DNA of 52,289 nt, from positions 1-52,289 of the forward strand of contig JAQXDZ010000027.1 of the NCBI GenBank assembly GCA_029251085.1. Reading direction: 5' to 3'. Origin of the DNA: Mariniblastus sp. (GTDB lineage Bacteria; Planctomycetota; Planctomycetia; Pirellulales; Pirellulaceae). The notes under the pieces are model-generated. The model did no database searches and was not told the origin of the DNA. It was given only the letters and a program-made list of their open reading frames with translations. Numbering within the stretch: position 1 is the stretch's first letter; every line of letters starts with the position of its first letter. Shown here piece by piece: positions 37,501-46,169 of this stretch. Made by a program: the position numbers and the translations under genes.

Positions 37501-38721
37501 CATTCTGGCAAAAATACTTGCTAAGCGGCAGTTGACCAGTTGGGAGGCTCGTCGTTTGGCAAGGCGTGAGTTGAGGTCTTGGCGAACGCTGCCGAAGGGT
37601 TGGTGCTTTATTCTCGATTCGTTTTCAAGACGCTCGCGATGGGCTTGCGGGAGACGCTGCATCAGTTCTACGTAAAACTGATCTCGGTAACCAGCAATCA
37701 CTGGCAGTAACGTGGCCAGGGTTGTGTTGGAATCGTAAGTGCCAGGTCCGCTTCCTGAAATTCCAGAAGCCATTAACATCGTTCCGGCCATTACGGCACT
37801 GGCTTCTGTCATGGCTTCTTGGACGCGTTCTGGTTCGCTATTCTCGTTTGCCATTTCAGCGGCACGGTTTACTAAAGAGTCGAGCGTCACTTGATGAACG
37901 ATGAACCGTCGGAAAAAACCATTGCCGTCAATTGAGTGCTCATCCCACTGTCCAAAATGGTGGTTGGGGCGTTGGTTAATGGGGTGGTCGAAATCAAAGG
38001 CGCGCGGGTCGATTGCCAGTTCGGTTAGTTTCGCAGGGTCGAAATGCGCCGCCCGAAGAATGTGGGGACTGGTCTCTCGCAATATCTCCAGAGCCTGTTT
38101 TGTGATTTGTTCATAACGACCAAAAGCGACACCGACGTTTTGAATGTAAATTGGAACAGGGCGAATCCACTCGTGTTGATAAGGTTCTATCTGTTGCGAT
38201 TCGAGTGTCGCGACTGGACGGTGTCCGAGAAAGTTATTGAGGGCACTGATTGAGGATTCAACAATTTCGTCTGTTTTTTCAAGTGAGAGGTCCCGGGTGA
38301 GGACAGCCTCGACAACGCGACCGACAAAAAATGAATTGAATAAGAGTTCATCGGATTGGTGAAATAGAAGATCACGATGGTGTTTGCGATACGCGGGCAG
38401 GATTTTGTCAAAGGTCAGTTCGATGACCTGGTTTGCCTGAGTGGCGTCTCGAAATACAGGGTTGGAGTCTTTGTTTTTTGCGAGTCGTTCAGCGAGTGCG
38501 TTACGGACTTGGCGAACCAGAGATGGTTGCTTCGAGCGTGCGGTTTCATTCTCAGGAACACTAGAAAGAATTGCGTTCGAATCGGCTGAATTGAGAACTA
38601 GAAAGAGGTCGTTGAGATTTGAAAAAAAATGATCGTCGTGGTTACCCGACGAAAAATTGAGGTACCCAAGAACTTGGTCAAGGATTGCGTGGATTTCGTT
38701 TTCCGTAGCTGGCAAATCCAT
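34531..38721 (-). CDS. Very large cytoplasmic protein, unknown function
   Basis: A 1396-residue protein without signal peptide or membrane segments; I recognise no domain family. It appears mostly alpha-helical throughout. A strongly acidic low-complexity linker, rich in Asp, Glu and Asn, lies at about 708-765, dividing an N-terminal half of about 700 residues from a C-terminal half. A second Ser/Thr/Asp/Pro-rich linker occurs at about 900-935. Conserved-looking blocks include HFGQWDEHSIDGNGFFRRF (about 255-273), DSNTTLATLLPVIAGYRDQ and GAIVDPWNVLGFDANYSLFP (about 468-487). It has its own promoter with an inverted repeat. It might be co-transcribed with the sulfatase downstream. ATG start without a strong ribosome-binding site. 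Confidence 0.85.
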   Translation of the reverse strand: MDLPATENEIHAILDQVLGYLNFSSGNHDDHFFSNLNDLFLVLNSADSNAILSSVPENETARSKQPSLVRQVRNALAERLAKNKDSNPVFRDATQANQVIELTFDKILPAYRKHHRDLLFHQSDELLFNSFFVGRVVEAVLTRDLSLEKTDEIVESSISALNNFLGHRPVATLESQQIEPYQHEWIRPVPIYIQNVGVAFGRYEQITKQALEILRETSPHILRAAHFDPAKLTELAIDPRAFDFDHPINQRPNHHFGQWDEHSIDGNGFFRRFIVHQVTLDSLVNRAAEMANENSEPERVQEAMTEASAVMAGTMLMASGISGSGPGTYDSNTTLATLLPVIAGYRDQFYVELMQRLPQAHRERLENESRIKHQPFGSVRQDLNSRLAKRRASQLVNCRLASIFARMGYPLAAEEQSKVVPVAAARIACQIDCLLSAASEATLRGELDEAFDSIPTIMSRLKRGIHCGAIVDPWNVLGFDANYSLFPAVENSVRDHRVHELVDVMERIFAHCSHLWSEAAANNRQKMCAAIRKEFLSIVNWWRQFAAHEVMAVDAVDADDIFQAAELVADALSLWQAGGASAGDIEFWAEHAELFDSPKAYALVIDALMQRSDYTTSTALLVHWMSQADYIPLQLGDSSFHQLVYRWVTEQKDLLNTTNPEELPPEDIWNRLRKFYDFIEANAGFYWDVPRFEVNRQIDRPNPREQYLDEVEDDENYDDADETDDGEDLFRHAYDDVTYTDTTNDGNEGEIFEGNTNSDDDLEAEVDRVLDRLEFLNTVSEYWSVAATIPLPVISRDQLTDKITDRLKKRRDIIKNWIAQAAKNRKQLLELLESINQYRLPTLGSDHDAMLLYDQHRLCRDSLLDLTISTCIETENAIRMLAAVIKAVDYLVDETDFPKIDSSVNDPHPTDSTTSDDLPETPTDSASSEETFVNGSAPVVFAYAAILMQNAELVINNFPALTNYLQKESLLYVPLSKGGDPAAIVRARVVQTAILDLLQRMPSLGLMTETFELTQTTLRMERENPIGRGAVTEFDEIFEVAFTSMVHVLVQANEKIREQRVEAGEEKKSVVDETQNNLFECTEMLTESMLMLWLDHSRTLRLSVLEKVHDAQAWERMVAFIQTYGRGLFTQQFLHLGNIRGILHQGVDRWLTEVQKSGTAVDLRLFDELELALPREKAVRYLSLILESIIENYNEYRDYNTTTTQSDNGESLHMFLDFLRLRSRYDRVCWNLKPVIWAHQILVNDQENGVARMWRRSLTERVGPEADKYLKILEDLRSKYSIRMESVSRRLEGKFAHQMQIDRLKALVAPAMKDPHNRKSARVFELLNHEAKAFARSTMGVGVDLPAWLAALESEVQLNLLPSRTPSSSNNLTVTPPTPCISELRAQLEKLTQSKD

Positions 38722-38756
38722 CCGAGATTTTTACCCGTCATACTCAATTGGAAATT

Positions 38757-38784
38757 CTTATAATCGCGATTGCCCTATGGTAAA
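38757..38784 (-). promoter_or_regulatory. Promoter of the 1396-residue gene
   Basis: Minus strand: -35 TTTACC (38784-38779), 16-base spacer, -10 TATAAG (38762-38757). The predicted start gives a leader of only about 30 bases before the ATG at 38721. Confidence 0.6.
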
Positions 38785-38790
38785 AATCGC
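38766..38790. promoter_or_regulatory. Inverted repeat overlapping that promoter
   Basis: GCGATT (38766-38771) and AATCGC (38785-38790) are perfect arms 13 bases apart, covering the spacer and -35 region. This is an operator-like layout, but no regulator is identified. Confidence 0.4.
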
Positions 38791-39320
38791 AATGGGAATG
38801 GTCTAGTCTCGATTGGCGTTTGCGTCCATTTTGCCAACCACTATTTCGGCGTTTGATTCGTTATTTGCCCGACGCCCTTGGTTTCCAATTGAATTCATGT
38901 GAAAAGTCTGCTTGATTTGGGGCAAAAAGAGCGTCGGATTCGAAAATGGGAGCTTTTCAGTTCTCGAGGTGTGGCAAAACGACAGGCGGAGCCAAGTGGG
39001 CTTCGGACGTCAAAACCGGTTTATAAAGTCGTTTTTAGAACTGATTTGCGGGAATTCCTGAAAATAACGTTCCTCGGGCATCCGTTTATTGGAGTTGGTC
39101 CGAGGCAAACCGGTATTTCGGGTTATTTTGTCTGGAACAGTCCTTGGGTTCAACGATACTGTATGGGAGAGATTCGGCTGAACTGGGAAAACGTTGGTCG
39201 AATTTTACGACCTGACGCTAAATAGGCTGATAGAATAGAAGGACTTAAATCTGCGCTATTTGGGCAGAGGTTTCCGCCGATGCTGGTGCGCGCGATTGAT
39301 AAGACTCGGAGTAAAAAAGA
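38791..39320. other. Intergenic region before the PQQ-repeat gene
   Basis: About 530 bases. An open frame at 38899-39225 (GTG start, 108 residues) has no ribosome-binding site and no recognisable domain; I regard it as doubtful. No RNA gene or clear terminator was seen. Confidence 0.4.
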
Positions 39321-40856
39321 ATGAGATTTACGATTAGGAAAAATGTGAGCGACCTGATGCTGTTGGGAGTTGCATTCGTCTGCCTTACCGGTGGCCTAAA
39401 GGCCGACGATGGCGTGACTTCGAGTGCTGTTATCCAGCGGGCTGGGTTAACTGTTGACTGGTTCACTCACAGCGGAGTGGGCATCAACGGCGGTCTCGCA
39501 GATTGGCAAATCAATGTCGACGAGAACAAGCCGACTACTTTTTTCTCGTTGGAAGCCAATAAATTCCGAGAGCGGATATCTCAAAACACCCTAAATTCGT
39601 TTGGGGAGCCGTTTGGCGTCGACGGTGCTCGGCAGTACATGCAAGTCCGTTCCGAAGTTCTCAAAGCCGAATTTGCGAATGACGGAGTTACGGACGTCGA
39701 GATTAAAATTTCAGAGTACACGCTGCCGCAGACAACCATTTACACCCTCGGTACCAACGCGGTAGTGAGTGCGGTGGATGCTGATACGGGCGCGACAAAG
39801 TGGACTTCTAGCATCGGCGATCCACGGTTGCCGAGCATTGGTGTGGCAGCGAGTAATGAATTCGTAGCCGCCATTAACGGGTTATCGGTGTATTGTCTTG
39901 AAGCATCGACAGGGAAAATCGTTTGGTCCGGCAAGTGTCGATTCGCACCAAGTACTTCGCCCGCAATTACTGAAACCGGAATCTACGTTCCGTTGCTTAA
40001 CGGTCGACTCGAGTCATTTGCTCTCAAGGATAAAGGGCAAAATTCACAAGTGCTCGTGTCTGGTGGAAGGTCTACAGCGCGACCATTGGTCACCGATTAT
40101 TCGGTGTCATGGCCGAACAGTAAGGGAAGGCTGACCGTCGCTGGTCTTTACACCCAGAGTAAAGGCGTGGCTTACCAGTTAAATTCCGATGACGCCATCA
40201 TGAGTCCAACGGCTTACAACGATGGCATGTTTTACGTTACTTCACTGGATGGATTTGTGTATGCGATGAACGAGCCAAAGGGCGTAATCGACTGGCAGGT
40301 TTCGACTGGTTTCGGTATTTCACAACCGGCGATTGTTCTCAATGATCATGTGTACGTAATCAACAGCAACAACGAAATGTTCAAACTGATTCCTGAATCA
40401 GGTAAGGATGCTCCGGGTTGGGAGCAACCGCTTGAGAATATTGGCAGTTATGTCGGTGCTGGAAAAGACAATATGTATGTACTGGACAGCGTCGGTAATC
40501 TCTGCGTGATCGACCAGGACTCCGGGGCAATTTTAAGTAAGGTAGAAATCGGGGGGGTTCAAAGTGTACTTCCTAATATGATCAGCGATCGCATGTATAT
40601 CGTTTCCGACCGTGGAATGATTCAGTGCCTTCGTGAGATTAATAGTCGAATTCCGTTTTTCCATTCCAACGAACTCGCTGAGTTCGAGAAGAACGGTGGC
40701 AAGACGAAAAAGGATGAGTTGGATGATCCTTTCGCGTTGCCGAAAAAAGGTGGCGGAGATCTCGATAATCCGTTTGGTGCTCCGCGTCCCAAAGACAACC
40801 CATTCGGTGGTGGTGGAGGCGGTGGCAATTCCGCGGACGACGATCCGTTTAAGTAA
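39321..40856 (+). CDS. Exported PQQ-like beta-propeller protein with NPF/DPF tail
   Basis: A 511-residue protein with a signal peptide (about 1-29). The middle is a PQQ/BamB-like repeat propeller: recurring blade motifs of the form AVDADTGATKWTSSIG, CLEASTGKIVWSGKC and YAMNEPKGVIDWQVSTGFG, about 150-440. Such propellers serve as scaffolds or bind quinone in dehydrogenases; the quinone ligands are not obvious here, so scaffold is more likely. The last 43 residues (about 469-511) are low-complexity, with DDPFA, DNPFG, DNPFG and DDPFK motifs and a run of seven glycines. ATG has weak purine-rich upstream sequence. It stands alone, convergent with the AEC permease. Confidence 0.85.
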   Translation: MRFTIRKNVSDLMLLGVAFVCLTGGLKADDGVTSSAVIQRAGLTVDWFTHSGVGINGGLADWQINVDENKPTTFFSLEANKFRERISQNTLNSFGEPFGVDGARQYMQVRSEVLKAEFANDGVTDVEIKISEYTLPQTTIYTLGTNAVVSAVDADTGATKWTSSIGDPRLPSIGVAASNEFVAAINGLSVYCLEASTGKIVWSGKCRFAPSTSPAITETGIYVPLLNGRLESFALKDKGQNSQVLVSGGRSTARPLVTDYSVSWPNSKGRLTVAGLYTQSKGVAYQLNSDDAIMSPTAYNDGMFYVTSLDGFVYAMNEPKGVIDWQVSTGFGISQPAIVLNDHVYVINSNNEMFKLIPESGKDAPGWEQPLENIGSYVGAGKDNMYVLDSVGNLCVIDQDSGAILSKVEIGGVQSVLPNMISDRMYIVSDRGMIQCLREINSRIPFFHSNELAEFEKNGGKTKKDELDDPFALPKKGGGDLDNPFGAPRPKDNPFGGGGGGGNSADDDPFK

Positions 40857-40896
40857 TGAGGCTTTTAGGTCGGCTTGAGGTTCCTGCTTGAGGCTC

Positions 40897-41838
40897 CTAG
40901 AACGGAAGCATCAACAGAACCGAGAGCGTTGCGAACGAACAGGCGGTACCCACGACCACCGTGCTGGCCGCTTGATTCGCATCGCCCCCAATCTGGTCGG
41001 CGAGGATGAAACTGCTAACGGCGGTCGGTGTAGCGCACATGATCAGAATCACCAGCAGTTCGGTTCCCGCAAGCCCAATGGAGACTCCAATGATCCATCC
41101 TGCAATTGGGCAGGCAACGTTTTTGATGACGCTGGAGGTCAGGGATTCGGTCCACTTTCCAGCCACAGAAATCGAAGCCAGTTGACTTCCGATGCCGATC
41201 AATGCGATTGAAAATGCGGAAGCTCCGATGACTTCGCATGTTCGGCTGAACGCGGTTGGAATTCCAAGTCCAGTTCGTTGAACCACAAGCCCCGCCAGAC
41301 AGGCAATCAACAGTGGGTTGGTTGAAATGTTGAAAAGGACTTTCCGCCATGACAAGAGTTGCTCAGTGGAAGTTGAGTAAATTGACAGGGCTGTAACGGA
41401 GGCGATATTGTAAAAAATCACGACTGGCGGGAGGGCAATTAAGACGGCCGATTCTAGTTTCAGCTGTTGAGCTTCAGGGAGATCGTGTGTTGTGAAAATT
41501 ACCAACGGGAGGCCAATAAATGCCAGGTTTCCCCGGAAGCCGGCTTGGATCAGTGTGCCGCGAGAATTCCAGTCGATTTTGCAAACTTGCATGACAACGC
41601 AGCTAAGGCAAACGGTGACCAACGTCGCTCCAAGCAAAGTGATCATGTAGCGATTGGCAAGTCCATCCCCGGTAGGCGCGGTTCCGATTTTATAAAACAA
41701 AAAGACTGGCAAGGCCACAAAGTAAGCGAAACGGTTGAACGCCTGCGTGGTCTCGTGGTTGAGAAAGTTTCGACGCCTCAGGATGACTCCCAGCAGGATG
41801 ACGGAAAAAATTGGTACAAGGCTGTTGAGAATCTGCAT
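40897..41838 (-). CDS. AEC-family permease
   Basis: A 313-residue membrane protein of the auxin-efflux-carrier family, which moves small organic acids, often malate or similar. About ten hydrophobic segments are visible, with FNRFAYFVALPVFLFYKIG in the N-terminal half. The conserved C-terminal half resembles other AEC permeases in its glycine- and proline-containing helices. I chose ATG 41838, giving a standard N-terminus MQILNSLVPIFSVILLGV; a GTG at 41898 would add an unlikely hydrophilic leader. Substrate and direction are unknown. Confidence 0.85.
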   Translation of the reverse strand: MQILNSLVPIFSVILLGVILRRRNFLNHETTQAFNRFAYFVALPVFLFYKIGTAPTGDGLANRYMITLLGATLVTVCLSCVVMQVCKIDWNSRGTLIQAGFRGNLAFIGLPLVIFTTHDLPEAQQLKLESAVLIALPPVVIFYNIASVTALSIYSTSTEQLLSWRKVLFNISTNPLLIACLAGLVVQRTGLGIPTAFSRTCEVIGASAFSIALIGIGSQLASISVAGKWTESLTSSVIKNVACPIAGWIIGVSIGLAGTELLVILIMCATPTAVSSFILADQIGGDANQAASTVVVGTACSFATLSVLLMLPF

Positions 41839-41898
41839 AAAGAGGCAAGAGAAACAAGAGGATGTGGGGGTAGTTTCGGAGTTTGGGTAGGTTGACAC

Positions 41899-42158
41899 CG
41901 GTATTAGATATTAATGTCTTAAGGCTGATAAGTCCGATAGAGCTGCAAAATGTAAATGAAAGGTGGGGGAACTGCTGGTGGACGTAGTTTTCCCAACCTG
42001 CTTGGTTGCTGTCCGGAAAAAAAATCTGTTAGGATTGAACTGAACGTCGTAGTTTTGGTATTCGGGTTTGTAACAATATCAAGTCACTCTGTTGATTGGT
42101 TTGAAGTATCACTTGGTTAGATGTAGCAGTCGTTTGATGAGACGTTGGCTGTTGCGAG
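41899..42158. other. Divergent intergenic region, AEC permease to SLC12 gene
   Basis: About 260 bases between divergent transporter genes. I see no gene, terminator or convincing promoter. Confidence 0.4.
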
Positions 42159-44402
42159 GTGTCAGTTTTCTTAGGAATTAGTTTCGTTAACGACAAGCTA
42201 AATAATTCAAAGTCTGGTTTTGGAATGTTCGGGGGCGTTTTTACGCCGTGCACATTGACGATTCTGGGCGTAATTATGTTCCTGAGATTCGGCTATGTCG
42301 TTGGGTGTGCCGGCGTCTTTGAAACATTGATTATCATCGGTGTTGCCACACTGATCACGCTTTTGACGACGCTCTCTCTCTCAGCAATCGTCACGAACAC
42401 AGAGGTCAAAGGTGGCGGAGCCTATTTCTTGATTAGTCGAAGCCTCGGTGCCGAGTTTGGTGGAGCGATCGGGCTGGTCTTTTTTGTGGCTCAGGCAATA
42501 TCCGTAGCGATGTACGTGATTGGTTTTTCGGAAGCCGTCGTGGCGTCAGTTTTGCCTGGCCAATCTAAGTTGCTGATCGCGACAATTTGTAATCTATTCG
42601 TGTTCGGGTGTGTCTTTCGAGGCGCCGGCTGGACGATTCGGTTGCAGTATTTCATTCTGGCAATTTTACTGGCGTCCCTCGGCTCGTTTTATGCCGGCGC
42701 GATTCCTGATTTCGATATGAAGATTTTCAGTGAAAACTGTGTCAGTCAATATTCAGTTCCGCCAAAAGAATCAATCTTCACTATGTTTGCTTTGTTCTTT
42801 CCTGCAGTAACCGGGATCATGGCTGGTGCGAATATGTCAGGAGATCTTCGTGATCCATCCAAAGCGATTCCGACCGGCACGTTGCTATCGATTTTGTTCA
42901 CCGGTGCTATCTATTTTAGTTTGGCACTATTAATGGGCGGAGCGAGAGAGGCGAGCGTGCTTTCGAATCTCGATGGTGAATCGCTTGTGATTGCAGATAT
43001 CTCGGCAGTGCCGTTTTTAATAACCGCCGGTGTATTTGCGGCCACGCTTTCTTCGGCGTTGGGGAGCATGATGGGAGCGCCGCGGATTCTTCAGGCGTTT
43101 GCCAAGGATGGCGTTTTCCAAAACCTGCGTCCGTTTGCGGTGGGAAGCGGAGAGGCAAACGAACCAAGGCGTGCGACAGTTTTGACGTTTGTTATTTCTC
43201 AAGCCGCGATTTTGCTGGTCGCTGATTTAAATACGATAGCGCCTTTGATCACGATGTTTTTCATGTTGACCTACGGCCTGTTGAATCTTGCGACTTTTTA
43301 CGAGGCCATCACGAAGAACCCCAGTTACCGCCCCAGGTTTCGGTACAGTCATTGGCTGACTTCGCTTGCTGGTGCCATTGGGTGTTTGCTGGTGATGTTT
43401 CTAATTAACTGGATGTGGGCAGCGGTTGCCATTTTTGGAATGGCTTGTGTGTATCTCTATATTAGCCAGAAAGAAGTTGAAACACGCTGGGGAGATCTCC
43501 ATCGAGGGTTGCTATTTGAGAGAACGCGAAAGAACTTATTGAAACTCGAAAAAGAACTCCACCACCCGAAAAACTGGAGGCCAATAATTCTGGCGTTCAG
43601 TGGTGCATCCTGGGAACGCCCGCAATTGGCGGTGTACGGGCATTGGTTCACCGCGGGCCACGGTGTTTTAACCTTAGGTTATGTGATTCAGGGGGACGTT
43701 GAAAATCGTCTGGAGCGATTGCAGAGCCAAGAGCGAATCCTTAACGCGTTTATTCAGGAGCAAAAACTGGAAGCGTTTCCCGCGGTCGTGGCGGCCCCGA
43801 CGATTTCCGCCGGAATGGAATCGCTTGTTCAGACACATGGGCTTGGTGCTCTGCGTCCCAATACCGTACTGCTTGGCTGGCCAAATAATGCAGACAAAAT
43901 AGTACCATTTTCGACAACTCTAAGGAGCATTCACGCGTTAGAGCGAAGCGTTATCGCGATGCGGTTCAACGAACCTGCGCTCGAGTTAGATCCGAGGACT
44001 GTGCCGCTGGGGACGATCGATGTTTGGTGGCGTGGAAGTCAAAATGGAGAATTGATGCTTTTGCTGGCCCATTTGTTAGCTCAAAACCAACGGTGGCGAT
44101 CTCGTCCGATTCGACTTTTAAGAATGATTGAAAACGAAGCGGGTAGAGACGAAGTGTTAAATCATTTAACCGGATTGATTGATAACGCGCGAATTGTTGC
44201 TACCCCTCATGTGGTTGTCTCTGAGAATGCCGTCGCCGCAATTCAAGCGACTTCTCGTTCAGCAGCAATCGTCTTTATGGGAATGGCGATCCCGGAAGAA
44301 GGCGAAGGAGAGGAGTTCCATCAGCGAATGACCGATTTGGCGGGTGAACTCGCCAGAGTGGTGTTTGTTAAAAGCGAAGGTGGAATGTCGATTCATTCTT
44401 AA
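42159..44402 (+). CDS. Cation-chloride cotransporter-like permease (SLC12/APC)
   Basis: A 747-residue permease. The N-terminal half of about 430 residues has twelve predicted membrane segments and begins FGGVFTPCTLTILGVIMFLRFGYVVG, the characteristic SLC12 opening. VKGGGAYFLISRSLGAEFGGAIG and ALFFPAVTGIMAGANMSGDL are also SLC12-like. The C-terminal half (about 430-747) is soluble, with NWRPIILAFSGASWERPQL, as in eukaryotic and archaeal cotransporters. It probably moves sodium, potassium or chloride, but ion specificity cannot be read. The start is GTG at 42159; ATG 42225 is an alternative that would remove the first part of the leader. Confidence 0.9.
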   Translation: MSVFLGISFVNDKLNNSKSGFGMFGGVFTPCTLTILGVIMFLRFGYVVGCAGVFETLIIIGVATLITLLTTLSLSAIVTNTEVKGGGAYFLISRSLGAEFGGAIGLVFFVAQAISVAMYVIGFSEAVVASVLPGQSKLLIATICNLFVFGCVFRGAGWTIRLQYFILAILLASLGSFYAGAIPDFDMKIFSENCVSQYSVPPKESIFTMFALFFPAVTGIMAGANMSGDLRDPSKAIPTGTLLSILFTGAIYFSLALLMGGAREASVLSNLDGESLVIADISAVPFLITAGVFAATLSSALGSMMGAPRILQAFAKDGVFQNLRPFAVGSGEANEPRRATVLTFVISQAAILLVADLNTIAPLITMFFMLTYGLLNLATFYEAITKNPSYRPRFRYSHWLTSLAGAIGCLLVMFLINWMWAAVAIFGMACVYLYISQKEVETRWGDLHRGLLFERTRKNLLKLEKELHHPKNWRPIILAFSGASWERPQLAVYGHWFTAGHGVLTLGYVIQGDVENRLERLQSQERILNAFIQEQKLEAFPAVVAAPTISAGMESLVQTHGLGALRPNTVLLGWPNNADKIVPFSTTLRSIHALERSVIAMRFNEPALELDPRTVPLGTIDVWWRGSQNGELMLLLAHLLAQNQRWRSRPIRLLRMIENEAGRDEVLNHLTGLIDNARIVATPHVVVSENAVAAIQATSRSAAIVFMGMAIPEEGEGEEFHQRMTDLAGELARVVFVKSEGGMSIHS

Positions 44403-44646
44403 CGAACGATGCCGTGGTGAGGATTGCGAGTTTTTTATGATAGGCGCCGTCTAAATTAGCGAGTTTGAGTATCGAGACGGTTACTTGTCTGAGTGTTGTT
44501 TGGGGGATTTGCAAATCGTTCAAATCCGGTGCTTGCGAAATCTTTATGAAATGTTGGCAGCGGGAACCGGTTAGCCACTTCGCAACGGCCTCGTGGTTCG
44601 CTATTGTTTAAAGGGTTATCCACGGCGTTAAACTTAAAAAAAATCT

Positions 44647-45987
44647 ATGTCTCAAAACGAAGAAACCAACGAGTCCGGATTAGAGGACGCGGATGTCGCT
44701 GAAGTTCGCAGTGCCTCCAAGGGTGCGCTGGGCGTTATTTTTTTAACGGTCTTTATTGATCTTCTCGGTTTTGGAATTGTCCTCCCACTGCTGCCTTTGT
44801 ACGCGGATATTTTTGGGACGGATCCAAGCGGGATAGTAATTGGCATGCTGATGGCATGCTTTTCGATCATGCAATTCATTTTCGCTCCGATTTGGGGGGC
44901 GATTTCAGATCGAATTGGGCGTCGACCGGTCATCATTATTGGATTGGCCGGGAGCGTCGTGTTTTATACTCTGTTCGGAATTGCTGCTATTTATCAAAGT
45001 CTCTTTGGGTTGTTTGTGACACGAATTGGAGCGGGGATTGCCGGGGCAACGATCCCGACGGCCCAGGCCTATATCGCTGATACGACGACGAAGGAGAATC
45101 GAACGCGGGGCATGGCTTTGATTGGAATAGCGTTTGGTCTCGGATTCACGCTTGGCCCGTTGTTTGCTTTCTTTGCAGTGCCGCAGGAGATCGCGGTAGA
45201 GGCAGGGGCCGAGGTTAGCCAGCTGGGTGATCCCGGAGCAGGTCCTGGGTTTGTTGCAGCCGGTCTTTCTGCCATCGCCCTTTTGTTGGCGATTTTTCGC
45301 CTGCCTGAATCACACCATCCTGGTCAAGGCAAGTCGGGGAATACTCGCAAGTGGTTTGATTTAAGTGCCTGGAAAACTGCGGTTAGTAATCCTGCGATGG
45401 CTTATTTGTTGTTAGGTTTTTTCGTTTGTATTTTTTCTTTTGCGAATTTTGAAACCACCCTGAGCATGTTGATCAAGGGTTCAAAATCGTTTGAAGATGC
45501 CCCATTTAATTTTTCGTTTAAAGAGGTCTGTCTGACTTTTGCGATGATTGGCTTTATGGTGGCGGTTGTGCAGGGCGGTTTGGTTCGGCGATTGTCTAAA
45601 AAAATCTCTGAGAAAAATCTGGCCGTCGGCGGTGCGTTAATTGAGTTGGTTGGATTCGGAATTCTCGCCTACTCAGTGAAGATTGCCTCGGTTCCATGGT
45701 TGTTTGCTGCTCTAGCGGTAGTTGTCGCGGGGTATAGTTGCATGCAGCCAAGTCTTTACTCGCTTGTCTCCCGCTGGTCGGATCCAAAGCAGCAGGGGAA
45801 GGCGCTTGGAGTGAGCCAAAGTGTGAGTGCAATGGCGAGGATTTTTGGATCTGCACTCGGGATCCCTATGCTGAAGGCATTTGTGTTTTTACCTTACATT
45901 GTCGCGTCGGTTTTGATGCTTGTGGTTGCGGTGCTCATCGCGATCGCCTGCCGAACGGGCGAAGATTTCTCTGAGCAATCCAGCTAA
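44647..45987 (+). CDS. MFS multidrug-type transporter
   Basis: A 446-residue major facilitator protein with twelve membrane segments, similar to the tetracycline/DHA1 drug:proton antiporters. Motif A is GAISDRIGRRPV (84-95). Other marks are FIDLLGFGIVLPLLP (36-50) and RIGAGIAGATIPTAQAYIAD. An internal loop (about 180-200) is longer than usual. ATG, A-rich upstream sequence. Substrate unknown. The neighbours on either side are an ion cotransporter and a small secreted protein, neither informative. Confidence 0.9.
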   Translation: MSQNEETNESGLEDADVAEVRSASKGALGVIFLTVFIDLLGFGIVLPLLPLYADIFGTDPSGIVIGMLMACFSIMQFIFAPIWGAISDRIGRRPVIIIGLAGSVVFYTLFGIAAIYQSLFGLFVTRIGAGIAGATIPTAQAYIADTTTKENRTRGMALIGIAFGLGFTLGPLFAFFAVPQEIAVEAGAEVSQLGDPGAGPGFVAAGLSAIALLLAIFRLPESHHPGQGKSGNTRKWFDLSAWKTAVSNPAMAYLLLGFFVCIFSFANFETTLSMLIKGSKSFEDAPFNFSFKEVCLTFAMIGFMVAVVQGGLVRRLSKKISEKNLAVGGALIELVGFGILAYSVKIASVPWLFAALAVVVAGYSCMQPSLYSLVSRWSDPKQQGKALGVSQSVSAMARIFGSALGIPMLKAFVFLPYIVASVLMLVVAVLIAIACRTGEDFSEQSS

Positions 45988-46169
45988 GCCGATCATCTTG
46001 CACGATCGCTGCTTTTCCTTCCTGGTTTTTTGATTAATTGTATTGCGATTGCGTCGGAATCAATGTCTGCGGCCGTCCTAGGCGTTAGGATAAAGATGTT
46101 CGGTGGTCGGGTTGTTCTGGATTTGTATTTTTAGTTCTCCGAACCTTCACGTATTTAAAGGGATCAGCA

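Noticed and set aside
38899..39225. Open frame of 108 residues starting at GTG
   Set aside because: No ribosome-binding site, no recognisable domain and no supporting neighbour. Kept only as a note in the intergenic entry.
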